A DNA stretch of 64,000 bases from Blakeslea trispora. Its lineage: Eukaryota; Mucoromycota; Mucoromycetes; Mucorales; Choanephoraceae. The DNA lies in the NCBI GenBank assembly GCA_025331445.1, contig JAIWNE010000002.1:434001-498000 (forward strand), in the 5' to 3' direction. This document shows positions 12,088 to 22,512 of this stretch, one piece after another (positions within the stretch are counted from its first letter, which is position 1; the number at the start of each line of letters is the position of its first letter). The translations under genes were made by a program, and so were the position numbers. A model generated the notes under the pieces. That model was given only the letters and a program-made list of their open reading frames with translations, was not told where the DNA came from and searched no databases.

Positions 12088-12397
12088 GGCAGTCCTGCCT
12101 ATTTCATATCTTAGCGGAATTTAAATGCTATTTTCGAGCCGTGGTAAAGATCATGTTGGCATAAGCTCGTTTTGGTTTGCACTTTAGCATCTCTTCTTGA
12201 TGTAGTATTCAAAGATAGCTGTATTCTTATAAGAATTTTATTTAATAAATTGTTCGGAACTTTGATAACAAAAATGTGTTTTGAGAGTAAAAAAAAAAGA
12301 AAGAGTTGCCTTATGTTTAAAGTAAAAACTCAAGGTGTTTTGTATATAAGTCATAGCATTGCTAAACAAACTTGGAGTTTTGAACGAGCTCAGAAGT

Positions 12398-12462
12398 AAA
12401 AAAAAATTGTGCTCCGTAGAGCATCCTTCTCAGAGATTTAGTGTCATCCTTGTGCAGGGGCC

Positions 12463-12494
<32 letters not shown>

Positions 12495-12523
12495 ATATGT
12501 GCCAGAGGTCAAAGACTTGGCAC
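12398..12523 (-). ncRNA. U6: U6 spliceosomal RNA gene
   Basis: On the minus strand, from 12523 downward, the sequence reads GTGCC...TGGCAC (the 5' stem-loop), then AAATTGGAACGATACAGAGA, which contains the invariant ACAGAGA box. It continues AGATTAGCATGGCCCC and TGCACAAGGATGACAC, the AGC triad and U4-pairing region of U6. It ends in a run of nine T on the sense strand, a typical RNA polymerase III terminator. After GACAC the 3' part differs from the usual U6 tail and contains a hairpin with a UACG tetraloop (GCTC-TACG-GAGC). U6 pairs with U4 and then U2 and the 5' splice site to form the catalytic core of the spliceosome. This fits the intron density of the window. There is no intron inside it. 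Confidence 0.93.
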
Positions 12524-12543
12524 TTGCAATCAAAAAATTGGGA

Positions 12544-12552
12544 TTTATATAC
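12544..12552 (-). promoter_or_regulatory. TATA box of the U6 gene (RNA polymerase III type 3)
   Basis: The sense-strand sequence GTATATAAA lies about 22-29 bp upstream of the U6 5' end, the spacing expected for TATA-directed pol III transcription of U6. Confidence 0.75.
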
Positions 12553-12559
12553 CCTTGAT

Positions 12560-14497
12560 TAAAAAGCTTTAGCCAAATTGTGGTTAATAATTTTATATAA
12601 ATATTAAATTCACCGATTTTTTTTCATTCTCCTAATTTTTTCCTTTTCCTTTTGTTTCTGTTTTTTTTGGCAAGCAGCAAATACACTTTTGTTTAGAGTT
12701 CTCTGTTTGACGAGATGGCTATAAAACTATCTGCAAGCTTTTATCGCTGTAGAGCAAGATATCGAATATCATGAATGGGAGCCATAGTTATTTTGGCTTT
12801 TAGAGAAGCTTTATAAACAAAAGGAAACGTGGCAATGTATTGGTCGACCTTTCAATAGAGCTAGCACCACTTGTGTAGCTTTTAAAGCCAAAGCGCTTTC
12901 AAAACAAGTCTTGAAGAAATGTGTTTCTTTTTGTTGAACTCTTTTGATAGTTCCAAAGCGATAAAAAAAAGAACTCGACATGATTAAAAGACACTGGTCA
13001 GCGATTTGATTTCAAGATGATTATCATTATGCACAAAAGGTTTTTGAATGCTTGGGAAAATACTTCTCGACCGCAAATATCTTATTTAAGAGGATTCAAC
13101 ACATTTGTTAGATCGCTTCTATTGTGAAAAGTTGTTGTATTCTATTGACTTGGCAGTTTTCTGTCTTTTTTTTTTGTTGTTGTTGTCATTTCAAACTGTT
13201 CTAATTGTAGACTTGATTGAAAGCATTCTGTGGAAAGAGACTATATCCGGCATATAAAGGCGGCTTGAGGGGCACTCACATTCAAGATGAAAAGCAGTGA
13301 TAGAGAACTTATTTATCCATAAGAACTGAGATGAAATATAAAAGCAGACAAGTACATGAACAACGGTAGCGTTGGATTTACCTACCTTTATCCTGAAGAA
13401 TAGCCATCAAATCTATAAATGCTGATTTTATAATTCAGGGCAAAAGAGGATTGACGGTTCTGTGTAACTCTATCCTGTTCTGGAAAAGGAAGCCTCTTTT
13501 ATGCATGAAGTAAAGCTAGACAATTACGAATCGTTTTGAAAACATAAGAAACTCATGGCAATTATCTAGTGCATTTGAAACACTATAATACAGAGAAGAA
13601 ATTTTCAATTATGGCCTTACAATCAAGTGCTTAGTAACAAGTCTAAGCATTGTACAAGTAGTGCCAAATAATGAAGATTCTCCTTCTCTTTCAACTCGAG
13701 ATAGCTAAAAGAGTCACTTTGACAGATATCATTTTTATGTTGTTGCTGGGTGGGTTTGAAAGAAAAAGAGATTGGTTGAAATTAAAGCAATTCGCTATTC
13801 CTTCTATAGAGGATATATACCTATTCGCTTCTTTAAGCAACACTTTGGCAAAAAGAGGAAACAAAGTGTAGCTGATTGAAGACTAACATCTATAGAGAGA
13901 TTGTCAAAAGAAAAAAAAAGAATTTATGAAGCAAGACATTAAAATGGATTTTGTATTGACTGTCTTTGTATTATGTATCAGCCACGAAACAAGCAATCAG
14001 CAACTGTTTAAGCATGATTTAATGATTCTCTCTATTGTAAGATCAAAGCAACTAACTTGAGTCAAAATGATAAGACAAACCAAGGATCATAAGCCAAAAT
14101 GAAATCAATAGAATGATCTACTAAAGAGGTCGAATTACTTTCTTTTTCCTACTAGACAACAATAACATGCTCTGCCTACAGCTTAAATCGAAATGAACTC
14201 AAAGAGGTGATTAATCATTGGTTTTTTAGGCAGAAAATAGAGTTATGATGTTTCTTTTAAGCTTTGTTGAGATTTTGTATGACGTACTTTAAACTTTTGT
14301 GTGTTAAAACTTTTTTTTTTCCTTCATTCAGCACACACTTTTTTCTTTTTACCTATCATACACTGGTCTTTTCTTCCCTTCAAGCTTGGCCCTCTTTTTT
14401 TTTTTTTTTTTTTTTAAAAGCCATTTTCTTGATACGCGTTATTGTGCTTGTTTGCTTTCACGCCCCCTTTTTCCTCTGCCCTTTTTCTTTCGCACTA
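12560..14497. other. Intergenic region, nothing recognised
   Basis: AT-rich with short ORFs that show no domain. The last 200 bases carry T tracts (for example 14395-14415) and pyrimidine-rich sequence leading to the ATG at 14498, consistent with a promoter and 5' UTR. Confidence 0.5.
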
Positions 14498-15886
14498 ATG
14501 ACCAATAACTTGGCAGCATCTAATTCAGTGGCAAATGAGTTTACCAATGAGTTCATTATAGACGATCAAGATGAAGTCAGTTCACCTGTACCAGACACAG
14601 TGTCCGAGCCATATGGTGGTATTCATCAAGACTTTCGGCAGGACACTGTATTTGTGTTGAGTATTGACGCAGACAATAAACAACCAGGTACTTTGACAGG
14701 TGAACAATGCCCAATGTCAGACGTCATGAATAATAGTTATGAACTTCTTTGCACTCAGTATCCACACTGGCGTCGTATGCTGGCCGATGACTATATGCGC
14801 AATACCAAACTCGATAAAGACACCCCCAAAACAACAGCTCAGCTTGTCTTATTGCACATTGATGACCATGCTTGGGCTTCTGTGATTCATTACCTAACAG
14901 GCACTAAATTCTTACATCAACCAGATACTTATACCAAATTTTGTCTTGATTCGGGTGACCCTATCAGTCAATGGACAGCAGTACAAGTCAGACTTCTCAG
15001 CCAAAAGCTACCTATCACTAAAGAACATGAGCGAGATTGGTACGATCAACGAAAAGTGGATGCTTGGAGACGCGCTCTTTTAGCCAAATTTGCACAGAAT
15101 GAGGATCTTCAACGAGCATTGATATTGACTGGGTGGGCGAAACTAGTAGACAAGAATGGCATGCCTCAGCATCTATTGATGTGGGTTAGAACAGTACTTA
15201 GAGGTGATCACCAGCATCAAGAAGAACAGGAGGGAAAAAGAGAAGAGGAAGGAGTAACAGAGGAATCGAAGCAGATAGGCGAGATCATGTCTTCTATAGC
15301 AAAATCAAAAGATGATAAAAACATAGAAGAGGTAAACAAAAAATCTTTCCTTTCTATGTGTCTATCATAATCACTCATCTGCAAACTTTCTTTTTGTTAT
15401 AGGTACTTCGTGTCATTGAGGGCTTATTTGGTAAAGATAGACAGCAAATATTATCTTCTATCTTGACTGATCACGCAAGAGAACCTTCTAAAAAACTGAT
15501 GGAAGCAAAGCCAGTGGAAATGAAGGATGCAGTGGGCTATTTAGAGCAAATCAAGAATGACGAACCACCTCAAACTTATCACCAATTCCTAGAAATTATG
15601 ACAGACTTTAGATCAGAAAAGTGAGTGTCTTTTTCTATGATGGGTACTCGTGTTGTTATTCACTTTTTTTTATTGTATTAGGATTAATACCCCACAAGTC
15701 TTGGAGCGCGTTACAGCACTATTTAAAGGAAAGCCTTGGTTAATTCGTAACTTCTTGATGTTCTTACCACCTGGTCATGTTCTCAATTTATCACCCGAAA
15801 ACAAGTCAAATTCTATCTATATTACCTCTCCTACAGGTAGTAAAATCATCATTCATGCAGATGAAGGCTTAATTACATTTGAATAA
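14498..15886 (+). CDS. NADAR-like domain fused to a PAH (Sin3-type) domain
   Basis: Three exons, 14498-15331, 15403-15620 and 15682-15886, give 418 residues. I chose the ATG at 14498 because the in-frame sequence upstream is hydrophobic T-tract translation. Residues about 95-240 follow the pattern of NADAR (YbiA-like) proteins: WASVIHYLTGTKF, FCLDSGDPIS, then DAWRRALLAKFAQNEDLQRALI and a closing LMWVRTVL. In known members the first motif is W-x-S-V-E-H-Y-x-x-x-x-K-F; here the Glu is Ile, so catalysis is doubtful. The C-terminus contains a PAH domain (AVGYLEQIK, YHQFLEIMTDF, VLERVTALFKGKPWLIRNF, FLPPGH). PAH domains bind repressor helices in Sin3-type corepressors. An acidic linker rich in Glu and Lys joins the two. 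A chromatin role is inference from the PAH domain. Confidence 0.75.
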
Positions 15887-15907
15887 ACACACACACACAC
15901 ACACACA
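15887..15907. repeat. (CA)n microsatellite
   Basis: About ten CA units lie in the short gap between the stop codons of the PAH-domain gene and the TMEM14 gene. Confidence 0.85.
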
Positions 15908-15917
15908 AATATGTTTA

Positions 15918-16352
15918 TTATGATTGCATTTGACTATATAAACGACTACCATAACGAATCACCATCAAAAGACTTTTAGAGAGGAATGTCAATAAACTAT
16001 CATACAAACTATGGAAGAGAAGAACTTACCTAAGTAAACTGACAAGTCCAGCAGGCATAAACTTTCTACCGCGATAGAAACGCGAGCCCATAACAAAGAG
16101 TAGAACAAGACTGATAACAAATGACAATAGTACATTTCTAGGATCGCGAGAGACTTGGTTTGCACCGAGAATGGCAAGACCACCAGACACAACACCTGCT
16201 ACAAGAGACGCGGTACTGCCAGCTTTTGTCATAGCATAAGTCGATTTTATTCAAAACACACTCACATATTCATAAGCATTACCTTTTACATAACCAACAA
16301 CACCACCGGCCATAACAGTGGCACCATAAGCATAACCTAATGTATCTGTCAT
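15918..16352 (-). CDS. TMEM14 family small membrane protein
   Basis: Three minus-strand exons, 16352-16283, 16222-16030 and 15972-15918, give 105 residues. Family features are GGVVGYVKAGS at the first junction, SRDPRN in the middle loop, GSRFYRGRKFMPAGL, and a short last exon SLLMVIRYGSRL. There are three or four hydrophobic helices. TMEM14 proteins are small organelle membrane proteins; TMEM14C takes part in mitochondrial porphyrin transport in animals, but the fungal role is unclear. The gene is head-to-head with the antiporter (325 bp between start codons) and tail-to-tail with the PAH gene, only 31 bp away across a short CA repeat. Confidence 0.85.
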
Positions 16353-16677
16353 TTCACTCAATAAGAAACAAACAAAATAAAAAAAAAAAGAAAAAGGGAA
16401 AAAATCATCTCATTTTGGCACTTTTTTTTTTTTCTTATTCCAAAATAAGCAGTAAGTAATCGCATAAAAAAAAATTATATAGCAAGCTGAAAAGAGCTCA
16501 ATGGAGATTGAAATGATTTTTTTTTTTTGCTTGCAAAATTAAATATGTCAAATGATGATAGTCATCTTGTTTTCCACAAAGTTACACCAACAGTTTGAAA
16601 TAAATACTCCACAAAATCAACAATTGATTTTTATCTCTTTCCTCTCTCTTCTTTTTCTTCTCTATTTATCGTTCTCT
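16353..16677. promoter_or_regulatory. Shared divergent promoter region
   Basis: This 325-bp stretch separates the divergent TMEM14 and antiporter start codons. It contains A8-A10 and T10-T12 tracts and a pyrimidine-rich run (about 16640-16675) before the antiporter ATG. No specific factor site is claimed. Confidence 0.5.
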
Positions 16678-19600
16678 ATGGACACAAAAGCTCCTCCTCA
16701 AGCAGGTATATTCTCAGGGCTAGATCCTTCTGAAGTCAATACAGCCAATCCTATCACTCTATTTATTATACAGGTAAAACTACATTGATTAACATCAAAA
16801 AACAAAGAGCTCAAAAAAGAAAATCCTAAAAAAAACCTCGACATGATAGACAGTCATCATATTGGTGTTCTGTAGAGTATTGGCCATCCCACTGGCTTAT
16901 ATTCGTCAACCTCGAGTGATTGCTGAAGGTAAAGAGAAACAAGGAGAAAAGAGTTATTGTTGGTTTCTTGAAAAATGTGTATCCTAATGCTTCAATTTTT
17001 TTTTTTTAAAAAAAAAGTGATTGGTGGTATCATTTTGGGTCCTTCCGTACTCGGAAGAATACCTAATTTTAGGGAAACCATCTTCCCAAAAGCTTCTTTG
17101 CCTTTTCTTAATTTGGTGGCCACCATGGGTCTGGTGTTTTTCTTATTTCAAGTGGGTCTGGAAGTAGACCTTCGTATTGTTAAGCGTGATTGGAAAAAGA
17201 GCTTCTCTATTGCATTGGCAGGCATGGCTTTGCCATTTGGTTTAGGTTGTGCGGTCAGTGTGGGTCTTTATCGTCTACAGAATGATGATACAATCCCTTT
17301 TTCTAGCTTCCTATTGTTTTTGGGTGTAGCAATGGCTATTACAGTAAGAGAATGAAAGCAAGTAGACAGATTCAGAGTTTGACTCTCTCTCTATCTTTGT
17401 TGTTAGGCATTTCCTGTTCTTGCACGTATCTTAGCCGAGCTCAAATTGCTTCGTACTCAAGTGGGAGCAATCACTATGTCAGCAGGTCTTTTGAACGATT
17501 GTGTAGCATGGTAGATGAGACATCCTGTTTATTTGATCTTTAGGCTAAACAAAAACAATCTATACAAATAGGGTACTGTTAGCTCTTGTGGTTGCTTTGT
17601 TGAACTCTTCAGGTGGACTTGAGGCACTTTATGTGTTTTTGGCAACAGCAGGTTATTCCATCTTTTTAATTGTCGTGATTGCTCCACTCTATCGCAAATT
17701 AGCCGTTTATACAGATTCCTTTGAGAGAGGGCCATCTCCCTTACTGATGTTTGTCACTTTATTGATCGTACTTATTTCTGCCTTTATCACTGATGTGTTT
17801 GGGTAAGTCGAGTTTGAATCCTACTTTTGTCTGATATACTAACGAAAAAAGTAAATTGTGATTAGTGTCCATGCTATCTTTGGTGGGTTTTTAGCTGGTG
17901 TGATTATTCCTCATGATCATGGTCTTGCTGTAAAGATTACCGAGAAAATCGAAGATATTGTCAATATTGTGTTTTTGCCACTTGTGAGTAATACGACTGA
18001 TTCTGTTAAACATTGATTTGTGTGAATTTAATCATTTTGAAAAAAAAAAGTACTTTACATTGTCAGGCCTCAAGACACAGATTGGTTTACTTGATAGCGG
18101 ACCTGTATGGGGTTATGTGATTCTTGTGATTGTGTTAGCATGTGTTGGTAAGATTGCAGGATGTGCAGGAGCTGCCAAATTTTCCGGAATGACAACTCGA
18201 GAATCATTGACTGTTGGATTTTTGATGAGCTGTAAAGGGTAAGAAATAAGGTTGCAAAACCAACTTAATTTTTGATCCAATCATCTTTAACCTTATTGTT
18301 ACCAATGAAAATTTTAGTCTAGTGGAATTAATCGTATTGAATATTGGTCATGATGCTGGTGTACTGAATGATCAAGGTAGGCAATCACTCTCTCATAAAA
18401 AAAAAAAGAAAAGGCAACTTATTCTATACTTACCTGTCATTTCCTCCCAAAAAAAAAAGTATTTGTTATTATGGTAGCCATGGCATTGATTACGACTTTC
18501 ATGACAACACCCGTAGTCATGTGGTTATATCCCGAAAGTTATCAAAGGGCTACAGCTGCAAAAATGGATCTGGATCATCAATCATTTGGAAAAGACATCA
18601 GTCGGGCTACTTCACATGTGGAACTCGGACAAAACTTTTCATTGGTCACTATGATTAATCGGATCGAAGGAGCAATCTCCATCATGTCACTCATTCGTCT
18701 GCTTAAACAAGAAACACCTGATCCATTAGCCAAGTCAGGCAGACATCAGCTCAACGTGCACGCCATACGTTTACTTGAACTAACTCAGCGTACATCTGAT
18801 GTGATGAAACTAAAGGATATGGAAGAAACATCCCGCCAGGATCCTGTCTTGAGTGTGCTTCGTACCTTTACCAATCTTAGTGGAGGAGTGGAATTGTTGG
18901 GGACTCACCTTGACTTCCAGATGCGATCTAAATTTGTCAATACAGTAGCCAATTACAGCCAATCCGTTTCAGCAGACATCGTTTTGTTCCCTATTTCAAA
19001 CTATTCTCAACATACTATTGTTGAAGACCAAGCCTTCCCTTTAAGTGAGGCTGCTTATCAAGTGATGGATGCAGATTTTGTTCATCAAGCCTTTCTCCGT
19101 ATTCCTTGTGTCACAGGTTTCTTTATAGACCGAGGTTTTGGACAGATTCAGAATGACATCCCTCGACAACCCCAATCGACACCCTCAAGAATTGTTGTAC
19201 CTTTACTGGAGGGCTATCTTGATGGTGATGGTCATGCTGCCTTAATCTTTGCTCTTCGCCTTCATTTTCACTCAAAGACACCAGTCATTGTTCTCAAAAG
19301 CCATCAGAACAATACATCCAAGCATTATGCTACATCAGACTCAATACAAACTGCCTTGGATCAAGGGTTTGCTTCCCCTATGATCGAAGAGGAAGGTATA
19401 GATAACCTGGCTTCTATCTTTGTGTCATCCATCCCGTCTAACGTCATACTTCAATACGGACCTTCTCATGAAACACACGGTCTTTCACTTTTGAATCAAC
19501 TCGAGAAACCTCTGGAAGAACACGATCTTGTGGTTGTCGGAAGATCCATGTCCAGACTCAATCTTCCCTCCTACAGTGTACCTTCAACACCAGGCTCTAC

Positions 19601-19718
19601 TTATCAGCATGACTTCACAAGCGCTTTAGGTCCACAGGCTCAATACTTGCTAAAGTCAAACACGATGGCTAGTCTTGTCGTAATCCAGGCACCTGTACTT
19701 GATGCATGCGATGTATAA
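16678..19718 (+). CDS. CPA2-type monovalent cation/H+ antiporter (KHA1-like)
   Basis: Nine exons: 16678-16773, 16850-16928, 17018-17343, 17407-17510, 17572-17802, 17866-17983, 18051-18238, 18318-18376 and 18460-19718. They give 819 residues with every phase consistent. The N-terminal half is a polytopic exchanger with the family blocks [34 protein letters not shown] and GLLNDCVAW, where the Asn-Asp pair is the ion-binding site of electroneutral or electrogenic CPA members. These are followed by [18 protein letters not shown] and YFTLSGL segments. The last exon encodes about 410 soluble residues resembling the two universal-stress-like halves of plant CHX and yeast KHA1 proteins. It is expected to exchange K+ or Na+ for H+ on an endomembrane, probably Golgi or vacuole by homology. 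Confidence 0.88.
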
Positions 19719-21402
19719 TGTATATTTTGTTTCCTTCAAATACTTTTCTTTTTTTTTTTTTAAGAAAAATGAATCATCTATGTAAATCTATCTATTTTAT
19801 ACATTATTCTATTTAATCAATAAAGCTTATTCTTATTCTAATCGAATTTTAAATCGAATTAATCCACAGAAAGTTCATAACTGGATAAGTGATAAGCGAA
19901 TGGTATTTGCAAAGTGTAAATTGCGAATTAGGGATAACTAAAGAATTGCTGATTTTATGGTTTTCTGTATTTCAATTCGAGAAATTCGAGAATTCAACAG
20001 AAACAAATCAAAACTTTTGAAAAATGGCAACGCGCGTTTGAACAGGGAAGCAAAATGGTTGTTGTTGTAAACCCATAAATGAGTCAAGTTGATTGAGTTG
20101 GAAAATGCCATAAAAGGGTCTTACAAGCTAAAAAAGAAAATAGTTTGTACCAATGACATTGACAAAAGTACCTGTCAGGTACTACATTGAATTGAAGGGA
20201 TCGGCATTTTGCATTTTGCATTTTACGTATTTGTTGGTCAACCCCTTATGGGGGGGGGGGCATGTTTCCTTATAGATGATAGGTTATTATAGCTGACTTT
20301 TATTGTAAGCAATAGACATCATGGTTTTCAATATACTTTTTATTATCCTTGTTCTTGTAAAAAAAAAAAGAGGTAGGCTTAAGACAGTGCAAAGTGCATA
20401 CATATATAATATTACTGCCTCTAATATATTATAGAATCCATTTTGAACTTATGACTTCTCAGTAATTTGTTGCACAACAATAGATGAAAAGTTATCTTTT
20501 CTCCCATTGAAAAAGAGCTTGATTTGCTCTCTATTGCTTAGACTATTCTTGTTTCATCTTGCTAGATATAGATGTTAAATCCTAAAAGTGCGATATGTTG
20601 GATATACTTGATAATTCGCTCGGTAGAGAATAGACATAAGAAGAAGAATATGTCGTTAAAGAGCAAATGAGGGAAGGGGGGGACATTTATGTTTATCATT
20701 TGTGGTACACAAGGATAAGTCTGCTGAATGATACTTGAGCAGATGATCTTCAAAATAATCTCTTTTGCTTTGTTGATCGAGTAAATCAAAGCACATTATT
20801 GGCGTATTACATATGGATACTAATTGGCCATTGAGACTTTAAACATTGCACTTGTTATTTGAATGTTTCAATTACTAGCAAATGAAAAAATTTTTTTTTT
20901 TTATTGGTGCGTGCATTTAATGACAATTACAGAATGAAACAAAAAAAAAGAGTGTATAGAAGAAAAAAAAAAGGGGGGGGGGTTAGCAGGCTACTTGTAA
21001 ATAAAAAAAAAAGGGGTGGGGAAAAATTGCTGTCAATGCATCCGTATAGGTTAAAATTACACTGGTTTATTATTAAATAGTTTGTATTAGGAGCTTCTGA
21101 ACTGATGATATACTATTGTAAGTAACGTATGCGATATGGCAGTCCAGGGAAGACTCAAGGAAATAAAGGCCTTTTTTTTCTCTTCAAAAGAAAAAAAAGT
21201 ATAATAGTTGGGATATGAAATAATTTAAATAAGAAAAGTAATGGGAGGGGGGGAGAGAAAGAGTGGAGGGTTTGCATTGCTTCAAGACCAAGCTAAGCAA
21301 TGATTATGTACAGGAAGAAGAAAAATATTGGTAAAATGAGTTCTTTTTTTTTTGTCTAAGTTTGTCGGTTTCCTATTATCCTCTTTCTTTGACATGGCTT
21401 TT
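19719..21402. other. Convergent intergenic region with homopolymers
   Basis: AT-rich, with G tracts at about 20249-20258 and 20975-20983, multiple A8-A11 tracts, and a run of short direct repeats of GCATTTT near 20205. It has no ORF with a recognisable domain. Confidence 0.5.
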
Positions 21403-22148
21403 TTAGTTTGTTTTTAACTTGTCACCAAGTGTAGCTTTGATAGTATCAGCATCATGAGCCTGACGGGCCATCACTTTATGATCGTCACGGAGTGTCTTGT
21501 CGTACTGCTCATCGGTAGGTTGACGGTGTGAATTACCAACTCTGTCCCAAAATGTGAAGTATTGGCCATAGTTATAATTGAAGTAGACGTGGTGAACAAA
21601 ATGATGAGCACTGGTGTTGATAATCTCGGAGTGAGATACAAATTCACCTAAACAAGCAAAGATATAAGTATGTGGGTTATTCTTTGTTACTTTTTAATTT
21701 GACTTTACCATCATGAATCATAACAGTCCAAAAGTTGACAAAAATGAACATAAAGAGGTATTGGTACTTGTGCATTGGGATGGCAAAGGCATACATATGA
21801 TAAGGTAATGATTGAATATAGCCATCAAATGGATTAAAAGCATGGGAGGCAAATGGTGTAGGAATAATCCATTTGTGATGAAGCTGAATCCAGATCACAT
21901 TAATAACTTTTCTTATCCAATTTTCGTTCTTTTTCTTACCTTATGCAAGTACTTGTAAACAGAAGGATGATGCATCCAACGATGGAACCAATAGATACCA
22001 CAATCAGTACAGAACAAGAATACAGGGAAAGAACCAAGGATATAGAGCCATTCATATAGAGTCTTTGGCATGCCACTATATAACATTGACTTTCCATATA
22101 TTTCACCCAGGAACCAAGGTAAAGTAAGCACTACAAACAAAACTTATG

Positions 22149-22180
<32 letters not shown>

Positions 22181-22512
22181 GATTTGTTAAAAAAAATTTA
22201 CTTACCACTCATCCAAGGGATAGCATTAGTAGCACATTCTATTTCTAAGCGAACTTGGTTCTTGAGAAACTTTGGATGATTCTTGTATGAATGATCAAAC
22301 ACAAAATAGTAAGAGAGAGAAGCAGTAATAAAATACAGAGCCCAACCGAAGATACAGGTAATCAAGAAGACAGAAAGGGCTGCACGCCAAATATCGTCAC
22401 GAGGCCATGATGAGATCAAATTGCCTGCTACATGCTTTGTGTATGAAGGAAAGGCTTTGGCATAAAATTTATCGAAAAAGTACTCGTCGCAAATGTATAG
22501 CACAGTATCCAT
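21403..22512 (-). CDS. ERG3: Sterol C-5 desaturase
   Basis: Four minus-strand exons, 22512-22206, 22130-21940, 21883-21709 and 21647-21403, give 305 residues. It has the three histidine boxes of the ERG3/fatty-acid hydroxylase superfamily: HRWMHH after the segment [17 protein letters not shown]...SHAFNP across an exon junction, and [17 protein letters not shown]. Several hydrophobic helices anchor it in the ER. It introduces the C5-C6 double bond into episterol in the ergosterol pathway using a di-iron centre, NAD(P)H and cytochrome b5. The length is slightly shorter than yeast Erg3 (365), mainly at the N-terminus. Loss of ERG3 activity commonly affects azole response in fungi. Confidence 0.88.

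Larger units (their letters stand above)
9832..12099 (-). mobile_element. TIR DNA transposon, full-length-type copy with Fanzor/TnpB-like ORF remnants
   Basis: The two ends are 20-bp inverted repeats: GGCAGGGCTGTCATGTCTGG at 9832-9851, and its counterpart reading inward from 12099, GGCAGGACTGCCGTGTCTGG, 17 of 20 identical. The element is 2268 bp and is oriented on the minus strand by its coding traces. The flanking octamers (AAATACAT at 9824-9831, TATTTCAT at 12100-12107) match at 5 of 8 positions, so a target duplication is only possible here. It becomes convincing through the related 753-bp copy at 53203-53955, which shares both ends and about 300 bp at each side and has a perfect 8-bp duplication. 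An 8-bp duplication fits the hAT superfamily among others. No hAT-type DDE transposase is visible. Confidence 0.75.

Noticed and set aside
14264..14497. N-terminal extension of the NADAR-like/PAH gene
   Set aside because: The extension translates T tracts (poly-Phe) and is more simply read as 5' UTR; the ATG at 14498 gives a normal soluble N-terminus.
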